From Nitrosomonadales bacterium (GTDB taxonomy: Bacteria; Pseudomonadota; Gammaproteobacteria; Burkholderiales; Gallionellaceae): a stretch of DNA of 33,719 bases. The stretch covers positions 1 to 33,719 of the forward strand of contig JACQFX010000068.1 in the NCBI GenBank assembly GCA_016199835.1, in the 5' to 3' direction. The notes under the pieces were generated by a model. It was not told the DNA's origin and did not search any database. It was given only the letters and a program-made list of their open reading frames with translations. Made by a program: the position numbers and the translations under genes. How positions within the stretch are numbered: position 1 is the first letter of the stretch; each line of letters starts with the position of its first letter. Below, piece after piece: positions 16,225-25,836 of the stretch.

Positions 16225-17262
16225 GTGGATGTCACGATAGCCATAGACGCCATGGGCGGCGATCACGGGCCGCACGTCACCATCGCTGCTGCGGTGGAAT
16301 ACCTGCGTAAAAATCCGGACGACACCATCGTACTGGTCGGCCTTCCCGATGCCATCGAAGCACAACTGCGTGCACTTAAAGTCTCCGTCGGACCCAATCT
16401 GCGCATCCATGCGGCCACAGAAGTGGTCGGCATGGATGAATCGCCGCAACTCGCATTGCGCAACAAGAAAGATTCTTCCATGCGTGTTGCCATCAATCTG
16501 GTCAAGAACGGCGAGGCGGGGGCTTGTGTCAGCGCGGGCAACACCGGTGCGCTGATGGCAACGGCACGCTATGTACTCAAGACACTTCCCGGCATCGACC
16601 GCCCGGCGATCGCGTCCTATCTGCCAACCAACAAGGGACAGGTCTGCATGCTGGATCTGGGCGCCAATACCGATTGCAACGCCGAGCACCTGCTGCAATT
16701 CGCCATCATGGGCGCTACGCTGGTCACGGCGCTGGAGCATAAACCCAATCCCAGCGTTGGCCTGTTGAATATCGGCAGCGAGGACATCAAGGGCAATGAA
16801 GTGGTCAAGCAGGCCGCGCAGTTGCTGCGCGAAAGCGATTTGAATTTCTATGGCAACGTCGAAGGTAATGACATCTTCAAGGGTACTACGGATGTTGTAG
16901 TATGCGATGGTTTTGTCGGCAATGTCGCGCTCAAGACCACCGAGGGGCTGGCACAGATGCTGGGCGGATTCCTGCGCGAAGAATTCGGGCGCAATGTGTT
17001 CACCAAACTCGCGGCAGTGGTCGCCATGCCGGTGATCAATGCGTTCAAGAAGCGCGTCGACCATCGGCGATATAATGGCGCGAGCTTCCTTGGATTAAAG
17101 GGCATAGTGGTAAAAAGCCATGGCTCGGCAGATTCGTTCGCTTTCCTGTGCGCCATCGAGCGTGCGGCAGAAGAGGCGCGCGGCGGCATGCTGCATCACA
17201 TCGGCGAGCACGTCGAAAAATGGCATCATGCCCATCAACTGAAAATGGCGGAGGTTTCCTGA
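16225..17262 (+). CDS. plsX: Phosphate acyltransferase PlsX
   Basis: A 345-residue protein beginning [14 protein letters not shown], the PlsX signature. It converts acyl-ACP and phosphate to acyl-phosphate, the donor for PlsY in the first step of phospholipid synthesis, acting at the inner face of the membrane. Other family marks are [14 protein letters not shown]-like [35 protein letters not shown] and [13 protein letters not shown]. The GTG start at 16225 has AAGGAT upstream and is where homology begins. The stop overlaps the fabH ATG by one base (TGATG). Confidence 0.96.
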   Translation: MDVTIAIDAMGGDHGPHVTIAAAVEYLRKNPDDTIVLVGLPDAIEAQLRALKVSVGPNLRIHAATEVVGMDESPQLALRNKKDSSMRVAINLVKNGEAGACVSAGNTGALMATARYVLKTLPGIDRPAIASYLPTNKGQVCMLDLGANTDCNAEHLLQFAIMGATLVTALEHKPNPSVGLLNIGSEDIKGNEVVKQAAQLLRESDLNFYGNVEGNDIFKGTTDVVVCDGFVGNVALKTTEGLAQMLGGFLREEFGRNVFTKLAAVVAMPVINAFKKRVDHRRYNGASFLGLKGIVVKSHGSADSFAFLCAIERAAEEARGGMLHHIGEHVEKWHHAHQLKMAEVS

Positions 17263-18221
17263 TGCATTCGAAAATCATCGGCACCGGCAGTTACCTGCCC
17301 GCCAAAGTCCTGACCAATTATGATCTGGAAAAAATGGTCGAGACCTCGCACGACTGGATCGTCAGCCGTAGCGGCATCGTCGAACGCCATGTCGCTGCGG
17401 AGGGTGAATTGACCAGCGACCTGGCTGTGCAGGCGAGCCGCAAGGCGATAGAGGCGGCAGGCATCAGTGCAGACGAGATAGACCTGATCATCGTCGCCAC
17501 GACTTCGCCGGATCAGATATTCCCCAGCACTGCTTGCATCCTGCAAGATAAACTCGGCATTAGGAATTGCGGTGCGGCCTTTGACATCCAGGCGGTGTGC
17601 GGCGGCTTCGTCTTCGCCATGAACACGGCCGACATGTATATACGCGGCGGGCAAGCCAGGACCGCGCTCGTGGTCGGAGCGGAAGTGCTGACGCGCATGC
17701 TGGACTGGAACGACCGCACCACTTGCGTGCTGTTCGGCGATGGCGCGGGTGCAGTGGTATTGCGCGCTTCCGAAACGCCCGGCATTCTCGCCAGCAAACT
17801 GCATTCGGATGGGCGTCATCGCAATATGCTGAAGGCCGACGGACGCATCCGCCACGGCGAAGTGCAAGGCGATCCCTTTATCAAGATGGATGGTCAGGCT
17901 GTATTCAAGTTCGCCGTCAAGGTGCTGAGCGAAGTGGTCGAGGAAGTGCTGGAAGAGAATAATCTGCAAGGCAAGGACATCGCCTGGCTGGTGCCGCACC
18001 AGGCCAACATCCGCATCATGGAAGCCACCGCAAAGAAGCTCGGCCTGAGCATGGATAATGTGGTGGTGACTGTCGCCCATCACGGCAATACTTCGGCTGC
18101 ATCCATCCCGCTGGCGCTGGACACAGCGGTGCGCGACGGGCGCATCAAGGCGGGACAGAATATTTTGCTGGAGGCTGTGGGTGGCGGGTTCACCTGGGGC
18201 GCAGTATTGATACGCTGGTAA
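17262..18221 (+). CDS. fabH: Beta-ketoacyl-ACP synthase III FabH
   Basis: A 319-residue thiolase-fold condensing enzyme. It joins acetyl-CoA with malonyl-ACP to start each fatty acid. The catalytic triad is complete: Cys113 (QAVCGGF), His246 (VPHQANIRI) and Asn276 (HHGNTSAAS). The C-terminal [13 protein letters not shown] is typical. The ATG at 17262 has GGAGG nearby and overlaps the plsX stop by one base. Its place between plsX and fabD is as in E. coli; Pseudomonas clusters lack it here. FabH usually sets the acyl-chain start and responds to acyl-ACP feedback. Confidence 0.97.
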   Translation: MHSKIIGTGSYLPAKVLTNYDLEKMVETSHDWIVSRSGIVERHVAAEGELTSDLAVQASRKAIEAAGISADEIDLIIVATTSPDQIFPSTACILQDKLGIRNCGAAFDIQAVCGGFVFAMNTADMYIRGGQARTALVVGAEVLTRMLDWNDRTTCVLFGDGAGAVVLRASETPGILASKLHSDGRHRNMLKADGRIRHGEVQGDPFIKMDGQAVFKFAVKVLSEVVEEVLEENNLQGKDIAWLVPHQANIRIMEATAKKLGLSMDNVVVTVAHHGNTSAASIPLALDTAVRDGRIKAGQNILLEAVGGGFTWGAVLIRW

Positions 18222-18240
18222 GCTAACGACTGTATTTATT

Positions 18241-19176
18241 ATGACTAAATTCGCTTTCGTATTTCCCGGGCAAGGTTCGCAATCGCGCGGCATGATGAAT
18301 GGCTACGCCGATTTTCCTGTAGTGCGCGACACGTTTACTGAGGCTTCCGATATTCTCAGGCAGGACATGTGGCAACTGGTCGTGGAAGGCAGCGACGCCG
18401 ATCTGAACGCTACGGTGAACACACAGCCCATCATGCTGACCGCCGGTGTGGCGGTATATCGTGCCTGGCAAGCGCAGAACGGCGCAACTCCAGCCATGAT
18501 GGCCGGGCATAGTCTGGGCGAATACACCGCGCTGGTCGCCGCAGGTGCGTTGAGTTTCTCCGATGCCTTGCCGGCGGTGCGTTATCGCGCCGAGTGCATG
18601 CAGCAGGCTGTGCCTGAAGGAGTGGGTGGCATCGCTGCCATATTGGGCCTGGATGATGATGCCGCACGTGCTGTGTGTGTCGAGGGTGCGCAGGGCGAAG
18701 TGCTGGAGGCGGTCAATTACAATTCGCCCGCGCAGGTGGTGATCGCGGGCAATCGCGCGGCAGTCGAGCGCGGCATGGAATTGGCCAAGGCCAAAGGCGC
18801 GAAGCGCGCCATCATGCTGCCCATGAGCGTGCCATCGCATTGCAGCTTGCTGAAGGGCGCAGCAGAACAGATGCGCGCTTATCTTACAGGCGTCACCATG
18901 CACTCTCCCGCTGTCCCGGTGCTGCATAATGCAGATGTGAAGGGTTATGCGGATGCCGCTGCGATCAAGGATGCGCTGGTGCGCCAACTGTATTCCCCGG
19001 TGCGCTGGGTAGAGACTGTGCTGGAATTCGGCAAGCAGGGCATCACGCATAACGTGGAATGCGCGCCGGGTAAAGTGCTGGCCGGACTGAACAAGCGCAT
19101 AGACACCAACCAGCAGGCTTTGGCCATCAATGATGGCGAGGCATTGCGGGCAGCGATGGCGGCAGTGGCAGGATAA
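18241..19176 (+). CDS. fabD: Malonyl-CoA:ACP transacylase FabD
   Basis: A 311-residue alpha/beta hydrolase-like acyltransferase. It moves malonyl from CoA to ACP to supply the extender unit. The nucleophile is Ser91 in AGHSLGEYTAL and the catalytic histidine is His200 in SVPSHCSLL. FPGQGSQ near the N-terminus and NYNSPAQVVIAG are family marks. The start follows fabH by 19 bases. Normal length and all key residues are present. Confidence 0.97.
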   Translation: MTKFAFVFPGQGSQSRGMMNGYADFPVVRDTFTEASDILRQDMWQLVVEGSDADLNATVNTQPIMLTAGVAVYRAWQAQNGATPAMMAGHSLGEYTALVAAGALSFSDALPAVRYRAECMQQAVPEGVGGIAAILGLDDDAARAVCVEGAQGEVLEAVNYNSPAQVVIAGNRAAVERGMELAKAKGAKRAIMLPMSVPSHCSLLKGAAEQMRAYLTGVTMHSPAVPVLHNADVKGYADAAAIKDALVRQLYSPVRWVETVLEFGKQGITHNVECAPGKVLAGLNKRIDTNQQALAINDGEALRAAMAAVAG

Positions 19177-19178
19177 CC

Positions 19179-19204
19179 GCAGGTGCGAATGAATTCGCGC
19201 CTGC
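19179..19204 (+). other. Hairpin between fabD and fabG
   Basis: GCAGGTGCG (19179-19187) pairs with CGCGCCTGC (19196-19204), nine pairs including one G-U, with an 8-base loop. No T-run follows, so it is more likely an mRNA processing or stability element than a terminator. It ends 9 bases before the fabG ribosome binding site. Confidence 0.4.
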
Positions 19205-19225
19205 CAAAGCATTAAGGAGAATATG

Positions 19226-19963
19226 ATGAGTTTAAAAGGAAAAACGGCCCTGGTTACAGGCGGCGCTCGCGGCATAGGCAAGGCCATCGTTCTCAAGCTG
19301 GCCAGACTGGGCGCCAACATCGCCATCCTCGATATGGCATTGGCTCCCGATACGGTCGCAGAAGTCGAGGCGCTAGGCGTTAAAGCCATCAGTATCGAAG
19401 GCAATGTGGCTAAACCGGAGTCGATTGAACAAGCCGTCGAGCAGGTGCTCGCCGCGTTCGGCACGCTCGATATCGTCGTCAACAATGCCGGGGTTACGCG
19501 CGATAATTTATTTTTGCGCATGAAACAGGAAGAGTGGGATATGGTCATTTCCATCAACCTGACCGGCGCGTTCAATGTCTGCAAGGCGATCAACAAACAG
19601 ATGTTCAAGCAGCGCGCGGGCAAGATCGTCAACATTGCCTCGGTGGTCGGACAGATGGGTAATGCGGGACAGGCCAATTATGCTGCTTCCAAGGCCGGTC
19701 TTATCGGCCTGACCAAAACACTGGCGCGCGAATTCGCGGCGCGCAACATTCAGGTCAATGCGGTCGCTCCAGGGTTCATCAATACTGAAATGACCGAAAA
19801 GTTGCCTGCGGAAGTTAAGCAGCATTTCGTTAATAACATCCCTGCGGGCACTTTCGGCAGCGCCGAAAACGTCGCCGATGCAGTGGCTTTCCTGTGCAGC
19901 GCCGACGCCGATTACATCACCGGCCAGGTCATTAATGTCGATGGCGGAATGGTAATGTCTTAA
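19226..19963 (+). CDS. fabG: 3-oxoacyl-ACP reductase FabG
   Basis: A 245-residue short-chain dehydrogenase. It reduces beta-ketoacyl-ACP with NADPH in each elongation cycle. The cofactor loop TGGARGIG, NNAG, and the catalytic set Asn111, Ser139, Tyr152 and Lys156 (YAASK) are present, as is the C-terminal ITGQVINVDGGMVM. AAGGAG lies six bases before ATG 19226; an adjacent in-frame ATG at 19223 would add one Met. The length matches E. coli FabG. Confidence 0.96.
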   Translation: MSLKGKTALVTGGARGIGKAIVLKLARLGANIAILDMALAPDTVAEVEALGVKAISIEGNVAKPESIEQAVEQVLAAFGTLDIVVNNAGVTRDNLFLRMKQEEWDMVISINLTGAFNVCKAINKQMFKQRAGKIVNIASVVGQMGNAGQANYAASKAGLIGLTKTLAREFAARNIQVNAVAPGFINTEMTEKLPAEVKQHFVNNIPAGTFGSAENVADAVAFLCSADADYITGQVINVDGGMVMS

Positions 19964-19988
19964 GGCGGAATGTACTTGCAGCAGCTTA

Positions 19989-20017
19989 TTGGGAATTTCC
20001 GGCAAGTTTGGTAGAAT
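19989..20017 (+). promoter_or_regulatory. Promoter of acpP
   Basis: TTGGGA (19989-19994), 17-bp spacer, TAGAAT (20012-20017), each box 4-5 of 6. It lies 45 bases before the acpP ATG in a 98-bp gap, the largest between fab genes here. An extra internal promoter for acpP is usual, because ACP is needed in great excess. Confidence 0.55.
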
Positions 20018-20061
20018 GCTCACTGTTTTTGAATTTATAACCATAGGTAGGGAGAAGTTAC

Positions 20062-20298
20062 ATGTCTAACATCGAACAGCGCGTCAAGAAAATCGTGGCA
20101 GAACAACTTGGCGTGAACGAGTCCGAAGTCAAAAACGAGTCCTCGTTCGACAATGATCTGGGGGCAGATTCTCTGGATACGGTTGAGTTGGTAATGGCAC
20201 TGGAAGAAGAGTTCGAGTGCGAAATCCCCGACGAAGACGCAGAAAAGATCACCACCGTGCAGCAGGCGATTGATTACGTCAACGCTCACCCCAAGTAA
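20062..20298 (+). CDS. acpP: Acyl carrier protein
   Basis: A 78-residue strongly acidic four-helix protein. The phosphopantetheine attachment site is Ser37 in [10 protein letters not shown]. It carries growing acyl chains for the Fab enzymes around it and for PlsX. GGGAG precedes the ATG at 20062, and a separate promoter lies upstream. The length and sequence are typical of the housekeeping ACP. Confidence 0.98.
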   Translation: MSNIEQRVKKIVAEQLGVNESEVKNESSFDNDLGADSLDTVELVMALEEEFECEIPDEDAEKITTVQQAIDYVNAHPK

Positions 20299-20336
20299 TT
20301 CATTCCTTATTGTTCGTTCCTCGCAGCGGAGTCAAC

Positions 20337-21569
20337 TTGGCAAAACGCAGGGTTGTTATTACCGGCTTGGGCATTATTTCCCCGGTCGGCATAGGGGTTC
20401 CCCAAGCTTGGGGGAATCTTATCGCAGGTAAATCCGGCATCACCCGCATCACGCATTTTGACCCGGCGGCGTTTGCCTGCCAGGTTGCTGGTGAGGTGCA
20501 GGGATTTGATGTCACTCAGTATCTTCCGGCCAAGGATGCCCGCCGCATGGATCGTTTTATCCATTTTGGCCTGGCAGCCGGCATGGAGGCATTCAAGGAT
20601 TCCGGTCTGGAAGTCACCGAGCAGAACGCCGAGCGTATCGGCGTATGTATAAGCTCGGGCATCGGCGGCTTGCCCATGATCGAAGAGACGCACAACGATT
20701 ACCTGACTGCCGGGCCGCGCAAGATCTCGCCGTTCTTCATACCCGGCACCATCATCAACATGATCTCCGGCAACCTGTCCATCATGTATGGACTGAAGGG
20801 GCCTAACTTCGCCGTGGTAACGGCTTGCACCACCGGAACTCACAGCATCGGTGAATCGGCGCGCATCATCGAATATGGCGATGCCGACGTGATGATCGCG
20901 GGAGGTGCTGAAGCGACCGTATCGCCACTGGCCATCGGCGGTTTCTCATCGGCACGTGCGCTGTCCACACGCAATGATGACCCGGCAACCGCCAGCCGTC
21001 CGTGGGATAAAGATAGGGACGGCTTCGTGATGGGCGAAGGCGCGGGAGTGCTGGTGCTGGAAGAATATGAACATGCCAAGGCGCGCGGTGCGAAGATCTA
21101 TGCCGAGCTCACTGGCTATGGTATGAGCGCGGATGCGTACCATATGACCGCACCGAGCACGGACGGCCCAAAACGCAGCATGGTCAACGCCTTGCGCAAT
21201 GCCGGCCTGAATCCGGATCAGGTGCAGTATGTCAATGCGCATGGCACCTCAACCCCTCTGGGTGACAAGAACGAAACCGAAGCCATCAAATCGGCGTTTG
21301 GTGATCACGCCAAAAAGCTGGTGGTGAATTCCACCAAGTCCATGACCGGCCACTTGCTGGGCGGTGCAGGCGGTGTCGAATCATTGTTCTGCGCGCTGGC
21401 GGTGCATCATCAGATTTCTCCACCTACCATTAATATCTTCGAGCAGGATCCGGAGTGCGATCTGGATTACTGCGCCAATGTCGCGCGCGAAATGAAGATA
21501 GATGTGGCGGTAAACAACAACTTCGGGTTTGGCGGTACCAACGGCTCGCTGGTCTTCCGCAAGGTCTGA
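20337..21569 (+). CDS. fabF: Beta-ketoacyl-ACP synthase II FabF
   Basis: A 410-residue condensing enzyme that elongates acyl-ACP with malonyl-ACP. It has the Cys-His-His triad: Cys164 (TACTTGTHS), His302 (NAHGTSTP) and His339 (SMTGHLLGGAG), plus the GFGGTN C-terminal loop. I chose TTG 20337 because GGAG lies five bases before it and the protein then begins AKRRVVITGLG as in the family. An upstream TTG at 20310 would add nine unlikely residues. It follows acpP as in most proteobacteria. Confidence 0.95.
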   Translation: MAKRRVVITGLGIISPVGIGVPQAWGNLIAGKSGITRITHFDPAAFACQVAGEVQGFDVTQYLPAKDARRMDRFIHFGLAAGMEAFKDSGLEVTEQNAERIGVCISSGIGGLPMIEETHNDYLTAGPRKISPFFIPGTIINMISGNLSIMYGLKGPNFAVVTACTTGTHSIGESARIIEYGDADVMIAGGAEATVSPLAIGGFSSARALSTRNDDPATASRPWDKDRDGFVMGEGAGVLVLEEYEHAKARGAKIYAELTGYGMSADAYHMTAPSTDGPKRSMVNALRNAGLNPDQVQYVNAHGTSTPLGDKNETEAIKSAFGDHAKKLVVNSTKSMTGHLLGGAGGVESLFCALAVHHQISPPTINIFEQDPECDLDYCANVAREMKIDVAVNNNFGFGGTNGSLVFRKV

Positions 21570-21580
21570 TTTTCTCTCCC

Positions 21581-22390
21581 ATGTTGGTCAACGGCGTATT
21601 GAGCGATTCAATCAGCGCCGCTGACCGGGGGCTGCTGTATGGTGATGGCGTGTTTCGCACCTTACGCCTCGCCCGGGGAAAGCTCCTCCATTGGCCACAT
21701 CATTATCGTAAATTACAGCAGGACTGTGCAGCGCTATTATTGTCTTGCCCGGATCCCCGTTCATTGCTGGCCGAACTGGAACAGCTCGTTTTCGGACAAG
21801 CCGAAGGGGTGGTTAAGATCGTCGTCACGCGCGGATCGGGGATACGCGGCTATGCGCCGACCACACATACGGCTCCGACGCGCATCCTGAGCTTGTCTCC
21901 GCTTCCCGTTTATCCAGCACTTTTTTCTACTGAGGGGGTGCGGCTGCATCTATGTGGCTTGCGGCTATCGCATCAGCCGCGTCTAGCGGGTATCAAACAT
22001 CTTAATCGTCTGGAGAATGTGCTCGCTGCCGCAGAATGGAGTGACACAGACATCGCGGAAGGCCTGCTGCTGGACGACAATGACAATGTGATCGAAGGCA
22101 CGCGCAGCAACCTGTTCATGCTGCGCAATAATGAGTTGCTGACTCCCGACCTGTCGCGTTGCGGCGTTGCCGGGGTGCAGCGCGAACGCGTGATGGAGTG
22201 GGCTACCTCGCACAACCGGCCGTGCCGGATTGAGCAGTTCAGAATGCCAGAATTACTTGCAGCGGATGAGGTGTTTCTGGTGAACAGTCTCATCGGCCTA
22301 TGGCCAGTGCGCGAACTGCAGGGGCGGATATGGGGTCAGCATCCTGTATCTCTACAAATACAGAAATGGTTGAATCATGCGCCTGATTAA
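21581..22390 (+). CDS. pabC: Aminodeoxychorismate lyase PabC
   Basis: A 269-residue class IV PLP enzyme. It turns 4-amino-4-deoxychorismate into p-aminobenzoate and pyruvate for folate synthesis. The PLP lysine is Lys139 in AGIKHLNRLENVLA. DRGLLYGDGVFRTLR and EGTRSNLFM are family marks. ATG 21581 lies 11 bases after fabF. The end overlaps mltG by 14 bp. The class IV fold is shared with branched-chain aminotransferases, but the fabF-mltG neighbourhood makes PabC by far the best call. Confidence 0.93.
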   Translation: MLVNGVLSDSISAADRGLLYGDGVFRTLRLARGKLLHWPHHYRKLQQDCAALLLSCPDPRSLLAELEQLVFGQAEGVVKIVVTRGSGIRGYAPTTHTAPTRILSLSPLPVYPALFSTEGVRLHLCGLRLSHQPRLAGIKHLNRLENVLAAAEWSDTDIAEGLLLDDNDNVIEGTRSNLFMLRNNELLTPDLSRCGVAGVQRERVMEWATSHNRPCRIEQFRMPELLAADEVFLVNSLIGLWPVRELQGRIWGQHPVSLQIQKWLNHAPD

Positions 22391-23363
22391 ACGATTGCTG
22401 CTGCTTGCCTTGTTTGCGGCTGCCTTGCTCGCTGGAGGCCTGGACTACTATGCTACCCGTCCGCTGACTTTACCCGCACAGCCGTTTGAATTCTCCCTTA
22501 AACAGGGCACCAGCCTGAAAAGCGCAGCACGTCAAATGCAACAAGCCGGGTTATTGCCCAACGACTGGATGTTCGTCATGCTGGCGCGCATCCTTGGTCG
22601 GACTACTCAGATCAAGGCTGGTAACTATGAACTGGAAGCTGCACTCACGCCATCGGAATTACTCGACATGATGACCCAGGGGCGAGTGAGCCAGAGTGAG
22701 CTTAGCATCATAGAAGGATGGACTTTCAATCAGCTCCGTGCTGCATTGAATGCCAATGCCGCCATCCGCCACGACAGCGAAAACTTTCCGGAAAGTGAAA
22801 TATTGCAGCACATCGGCGCTTCAGAAGGGCATACGGAAGGCCTGTTTTTCCCTGATACCTATTATTTCGCCAGTGGTACCAGCGACCTGGATTTGCTCAA
22901 GCGCGCTTACCAGACCATGCAGAAACATCTGCTGGAAACCTGGCAAACGCGCGCGCCCGGATTGCCGCTGGATAGTCCTTACCAAGCGCTTACCCTGGCT
23001 TCTATCGTGGAAAAGGAAACCGGGCAGTCAAGCGACCGCAATATGATAGCCGGTGTATTCATCAATCGTCTGCATCGCGGCATGCTGCTGCAAACCGATC
23101 CCACGGTGATCTACGGTATGGGCGAAAAATTCGATGGTAATCTGCATAAGCGCGATTTGCTGACTGATACCTCGTACAATACTTATACTCGTGTCGGACT
23201 GCCGCCAACCCCGATAGCACTGCCGGGCTTGGCGGCACTTCAAGCAGCACTGCATCCGGCCCAGACCGATGCCTTGTATTTTGTGGCGCGCGGCGATGGG
23301 AGTTCAGTATTTTCGAGTTCGCTGGAGCAGCACAATAGGGCGGTTAATAAATATCAAAAATGA
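22377..23363 (+). CDS. mltG: Endolytic murein transglycosylase MltG
   Basis: A 328-residue membrane-anchored protein. It has a basic N-terminus and one helix (residues 5-22), a LysM-like region, and a YceG domain with the catalytic Glu212 in [30 protein letters not shown] and the [21 protein letters not shown] tail are strongly conserved. MltG cuts nascent peptidoglycan strands and is thought to end glycan chains. Its stop overlaps the tmk start (ATGA). Confidence 0.95.
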   Translation: MRLIKRLLLLALFAAALLAGGLDYYATRPLTLPAQPFEFSLKQGTSLKSAARQMQQAGLLPNDWMFVMLARILGRTTQIKAGNYELEAALTPSELLDMMTQGRVSQSELSIIEGWTFNQLRAALNANAAIRHDSENFPESEILQHIGASEGHTEGLFFPDTYYFASGTSDLDLLKRAYQTMQKHLLETWQTRAPGLPLDSPYQALTLASIVEKETGQSSDRNMIAGVFINRLHRGMLLQTDPTVIYGMGEKFDGNLHKRDLLTDTSYNTYTRVGLPPTPIALPGLAALQAALHPAQTDALYFVARGDGSSVFSSSLEQHNRAVNKYQK

Positions 23364-23968
23364 GCATAGCAAAATTCATCACTTTTGAAGGCGTGGACGG
23401 AGCTGGCAAAAGCACGCATTTGGCCTGGTTTGCCGAGACTTTGCGCCAGCGCGGGATGGACGTGCTGGTCACGCGCGAACCCGGTGGCACACCATTGGGC
23501 GAACGCCTGCGCGAAATACTGCTGAACCAACCCATGCATGCGGAAACCGAGGTGCTGCTGATGTTCGCCGCTCGTCTTGAGCATATTGAGCAAGTCATCA
23601 AGCCGGCATTGCAACGGGGGACATGGGTGGTATCCGACCGCTTCAGCGATGCCAGCTTTGCCTATCAGGGCGGTGGCAGGGGGGTGCCGCTGGAAAAACT
23701 CGAACAACTGGAACGTTGGGTACACGCAGACTTGCAGCCGGATTTAACTTTGTTGTTCGACATTCCGGTCGAGGTAGCGCGCCAGCGGCTGTCGAACAAT
23801 ACATCCCTGGATCGTTTCGAGCAGGAGCAGAGTAGTTTCTTCGAGAAAGTACGCCAGGCTTATCTGGCTCGTTGCAAGAAACATCCGCAACGCTTTGCAT
23901 TGATCGATGCTAGCCAGCCACCTGACAAAGTTAAGGTTGATCTGGAGAAAGTGGTTACATCACTTTAA
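23360..23968 (+). CDS. tmk: Thymidylate kinase
   Basis: A 202-residue P-loop kinase. It phosphorylates dTMP to dTDP for DNA synthesis. The P-loop is EGVDGAGKS (residues 10-18); TREPGGT and the DR(F/Y) motif in [19 protein letters not shown] follow. The start overlaps the mltG stop by 4 bp, and the stop is one base from holB. Normal length. Confidence 0.96.
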   Translation: MSIAKFITFEGVDGAGKSTHLAWFAETLRQRGMDVLVTREPGGTPLGERLREILLNQPMHAETEVLLMFAARLEHIEQVIKPALQRGTWVVSDRFSDASFAYQGGGRGVPLEKLEQLERWVHADLQPDLTLLFDIPVEVARQRLSNNTSLDRFEQEQSSFFEKVRQAYLARCKKHPQRFALIDASQPPDKVKVDLEKVVTSL

Positions 23969-23969
23969 A

Positions 23970-24989
23970 ATGAAAGGATTATATCCATGGCAGCATGAGC
24001 TCTGGCAACGCTGGGCCGGGTTGCGTAAACGGCTGCCGCACGCCATCCTGCTGAAGGGAGCTCAAGGCATAGGCAAGCTGGATTTTGCCATGAATCTTGC
24101 TCAATCCTTGCTATGCGAACAGCCTCATGTCGATGGAATGGCATGCGGTGCTTGCTCTTCCTGCCATTGGTTCGAGCAGGAAACTCATCCCGATTTCCGC
24201 CTGCTGCAACCCGATGCCTTGTCCGGAACAGAAGATGACGACGAACGTGACGGCAGTAAAAAGAAAAAACCATCGCGCCAGATTTCCGTTGAGCAGGTTC
24301 GTAGCTTGTTCGACTTCGCCAATCTTTCAGCTTACCGTGGCGGGCACCGCGTAGTGCTGATCCACCCGGCGGAAGCGATGAATACGAATGCGGCCAACGC
24401 TCTCCTGAAAACGCTGGAAGAACCTTCCGGGAAGATGCTGATTATTCTGGTCAGCCACAAGCCGCAGCAATTGTTGCCTACTATCTTGAGCCGCTGTCTG
24501 TCGCTCGTCGTTACCATGCCATCAGTCGAGGAAAGCACTGCATGGCTACAACAGCAGGGTATGCAAAATCCAGGAGTGATGCTGGCACAAGCCGGTTTCG
24601 CCCCTCTTGCAGCAGCTCATTTAGCGGAAGAGGTTACAGCGGCAGATGAGTATGGCCGTTTTTTACAGGAAATCCGCCAGCCAACCAAGCTTGACGCTCT
24701 TGCCTTGGCCGAACAATTGCAGAAAGCAGAGCCGATAAAGGTCGTCCATTGGCTACAACAATGGTGCTACGATTTGGGTAGCGCAAAGCTCGCTGGGAAG
24801 ATTAGATATAACGCAGAACTTACTGATACTATTAAAAATATTTCATGTAAAATTGACATCATGGATTTGCAACGTTACCAGAGGGAGTTGCTGATAGCCA
24901 AGCGCGAGGCGCTACATCCCTTGAATCCAAAATTGCAGTTGGAATCCATTCTGCTGGCCTATCGTCAGATGATGTTGGCCGCTTCCTAG
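23970..24989 (+). CDS. holB: DNA polymerase III subunit delta-prime
   Basis: A 339-residue AAA+ clamp-loader subunit that, with delta and tau/gamma, loads the sliding clamp. It has P-loop-like GAQGIGK (30-36), four cysteines of a zinc module (49, 59, 62, 65), NAANALLKTLEEPSG and the SRC sensor in TILSRCLSL. A low-complexity acidic-then-lysine stretch (GTEDDDERDGSKKKK, ~95-110) is an insertion compared with E. coli. ATG 23970 lies one base past the tmk stop. Confidence 0.93.
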   Translation: MKGLYPWQHELWQRWAGLRKRLPHAILLKGAQGIGKLDFAMNLAQSLLCEQPHVDGMACGACSSCHWFEQETHPDFRLLQPDALSGTEDDDERDGSKKKKPSRQISVEQVRSLFDFANLSAYRGGHRVVLIHPAEAMNTNAANALLKTLEEPSGKMLIILVSHKPQQLLPTILSRCLSLVVTMPSVEESTAWLQQQGMQNPGVMLAQAGFAPLAAAHLAEEVTAADEYGRFLQEIRQPTKLDALALAEQLQKAEPIKVVHWLQQWCYDLGSAKLAGKIRYNAELTDTIKNISCKIDIMDLQRYQRELLIAKREALHPLNPKLQLESILLAYRQMMLAAS

Positions 24990-24995
24990 TTTGTC

Positions 24996-25775
24996 ATGTT
25001 TATTGACTCGCACTGCCATCTCGATTTCCCGGAACTCACAGAGAAGCTGGATGAACTTCTGGAAAATATGCGCTGTAACGACGTTTCATCGGCCCTGTGC
25101 GTTGGCGTAAATCTGGAAGATTTTCCGAGAATCCTGGAGATTGCCGAGCAGCACGAGCAAATCTACGCCTCTGTCGGTGTGCATCCGGACTACGAACAAA
25201 GCGTCGAGCCGACCCAAGCGCAACTGGTAGCGCTGGCGCAACACCCCAAAGTGATTGCCATAGGAGAGACCGGCCTCGATTATTTTCGCCTGAAGGGCAA
25301 CCTTGAATGGCAGCGTACCCGCTTCCGTACCCACATCCGCGCCGCTAGAGAATGCTGCAAGCCATTGATCGTACATACTCGCGAAGCCGCACAAGACACC
25401 TTATGCATCATGGCGGAAGAAGGCGCGGAACAGGTCGGCGGGGTTATGCACTGCTTCACCGAGAATATGGAAGTCGCACTGGCGGCGGTAGAAATGAATT
25501 TCTATATTTCGTTCTCCGGTATCGTCACCTTCAAGAACGCCACTATCATTAAGGAAATCGCACAGCATGTTCCGCTGGAACGCATCCTGATTGAAACAGA
25601 CTCTCCCTATCTGGCTCCCGTACCATATCGCGGCAAACTTAATCAGCCCGCGTATGTGAAACACGTAGCGGAAGAAATCGCCAGACTAAGGGGGATTTCG
25701 CTTGAAGCAGTGGGAATTGCCACCAGCGAAAACTTTGCCCGTTTATTTCTGGCAAATGAACGAAAACCCCATTAA
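24996..25775 (+). CDS. TatD-family metal-dependent DNase (YcfH-like)
   Basis: A 259-residue TIM-barrel hydrolase of the amidohydrolase group. It has metal ligands His6 and His8 (DSHCHLD), Glu in AIGETGLDYF, His in LIVHTREA, His in MHCFTE and Asp in LIETDSPYLAPVP. Relatives are 3'-5' DNases or act on other phosphate or acyl substrates. It starts six bases after holB. In Pseudomonas a PilZ gene lies at this junction, and none is present here. The family is certain; the substrate is not. Confidence 0.93.
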   Translation: MFIDSHCHLDFPELTEKLDELLENMRCNDVSSALCVGVNLEDFPRILEIAEQHEQIYASVGVHPDYEQSVEPTQAQLVALAQHPKVIAIGETGLDYFRLKGNLEWQRTRFRTHIRAARECCKPLIVHTREAAQDTLCIMAEEGAEQVGGVMHCFTENMEVALAAVEMNFYISFSGIVTFKNATIIKEIAQHVPLERILIETDSPYLAPVPYRGKLNQPAYVKHVAEEIARLRGISLEAVGIATSENFARLFLANERKPH

Positions 25776-25836
25776 TTCTGCTCCACAGCCATACCGTCAG
25801 CGTCCATCCTCGCATTGAGGAGGGCTACAGAGTCGG

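Noticed and set aside
17235-18293. Long minus-strand frames opposite fabH and fabD
   Set aside because: They are antisense to enzymes with complete catalytic residues and have no recognisable domains.
25803-25822. CATCCTC/GAGGAGG pairing between tatD and comEC as terminator
   Set aside because: The stem is short and imperfect, and no T-run follows on either strand.
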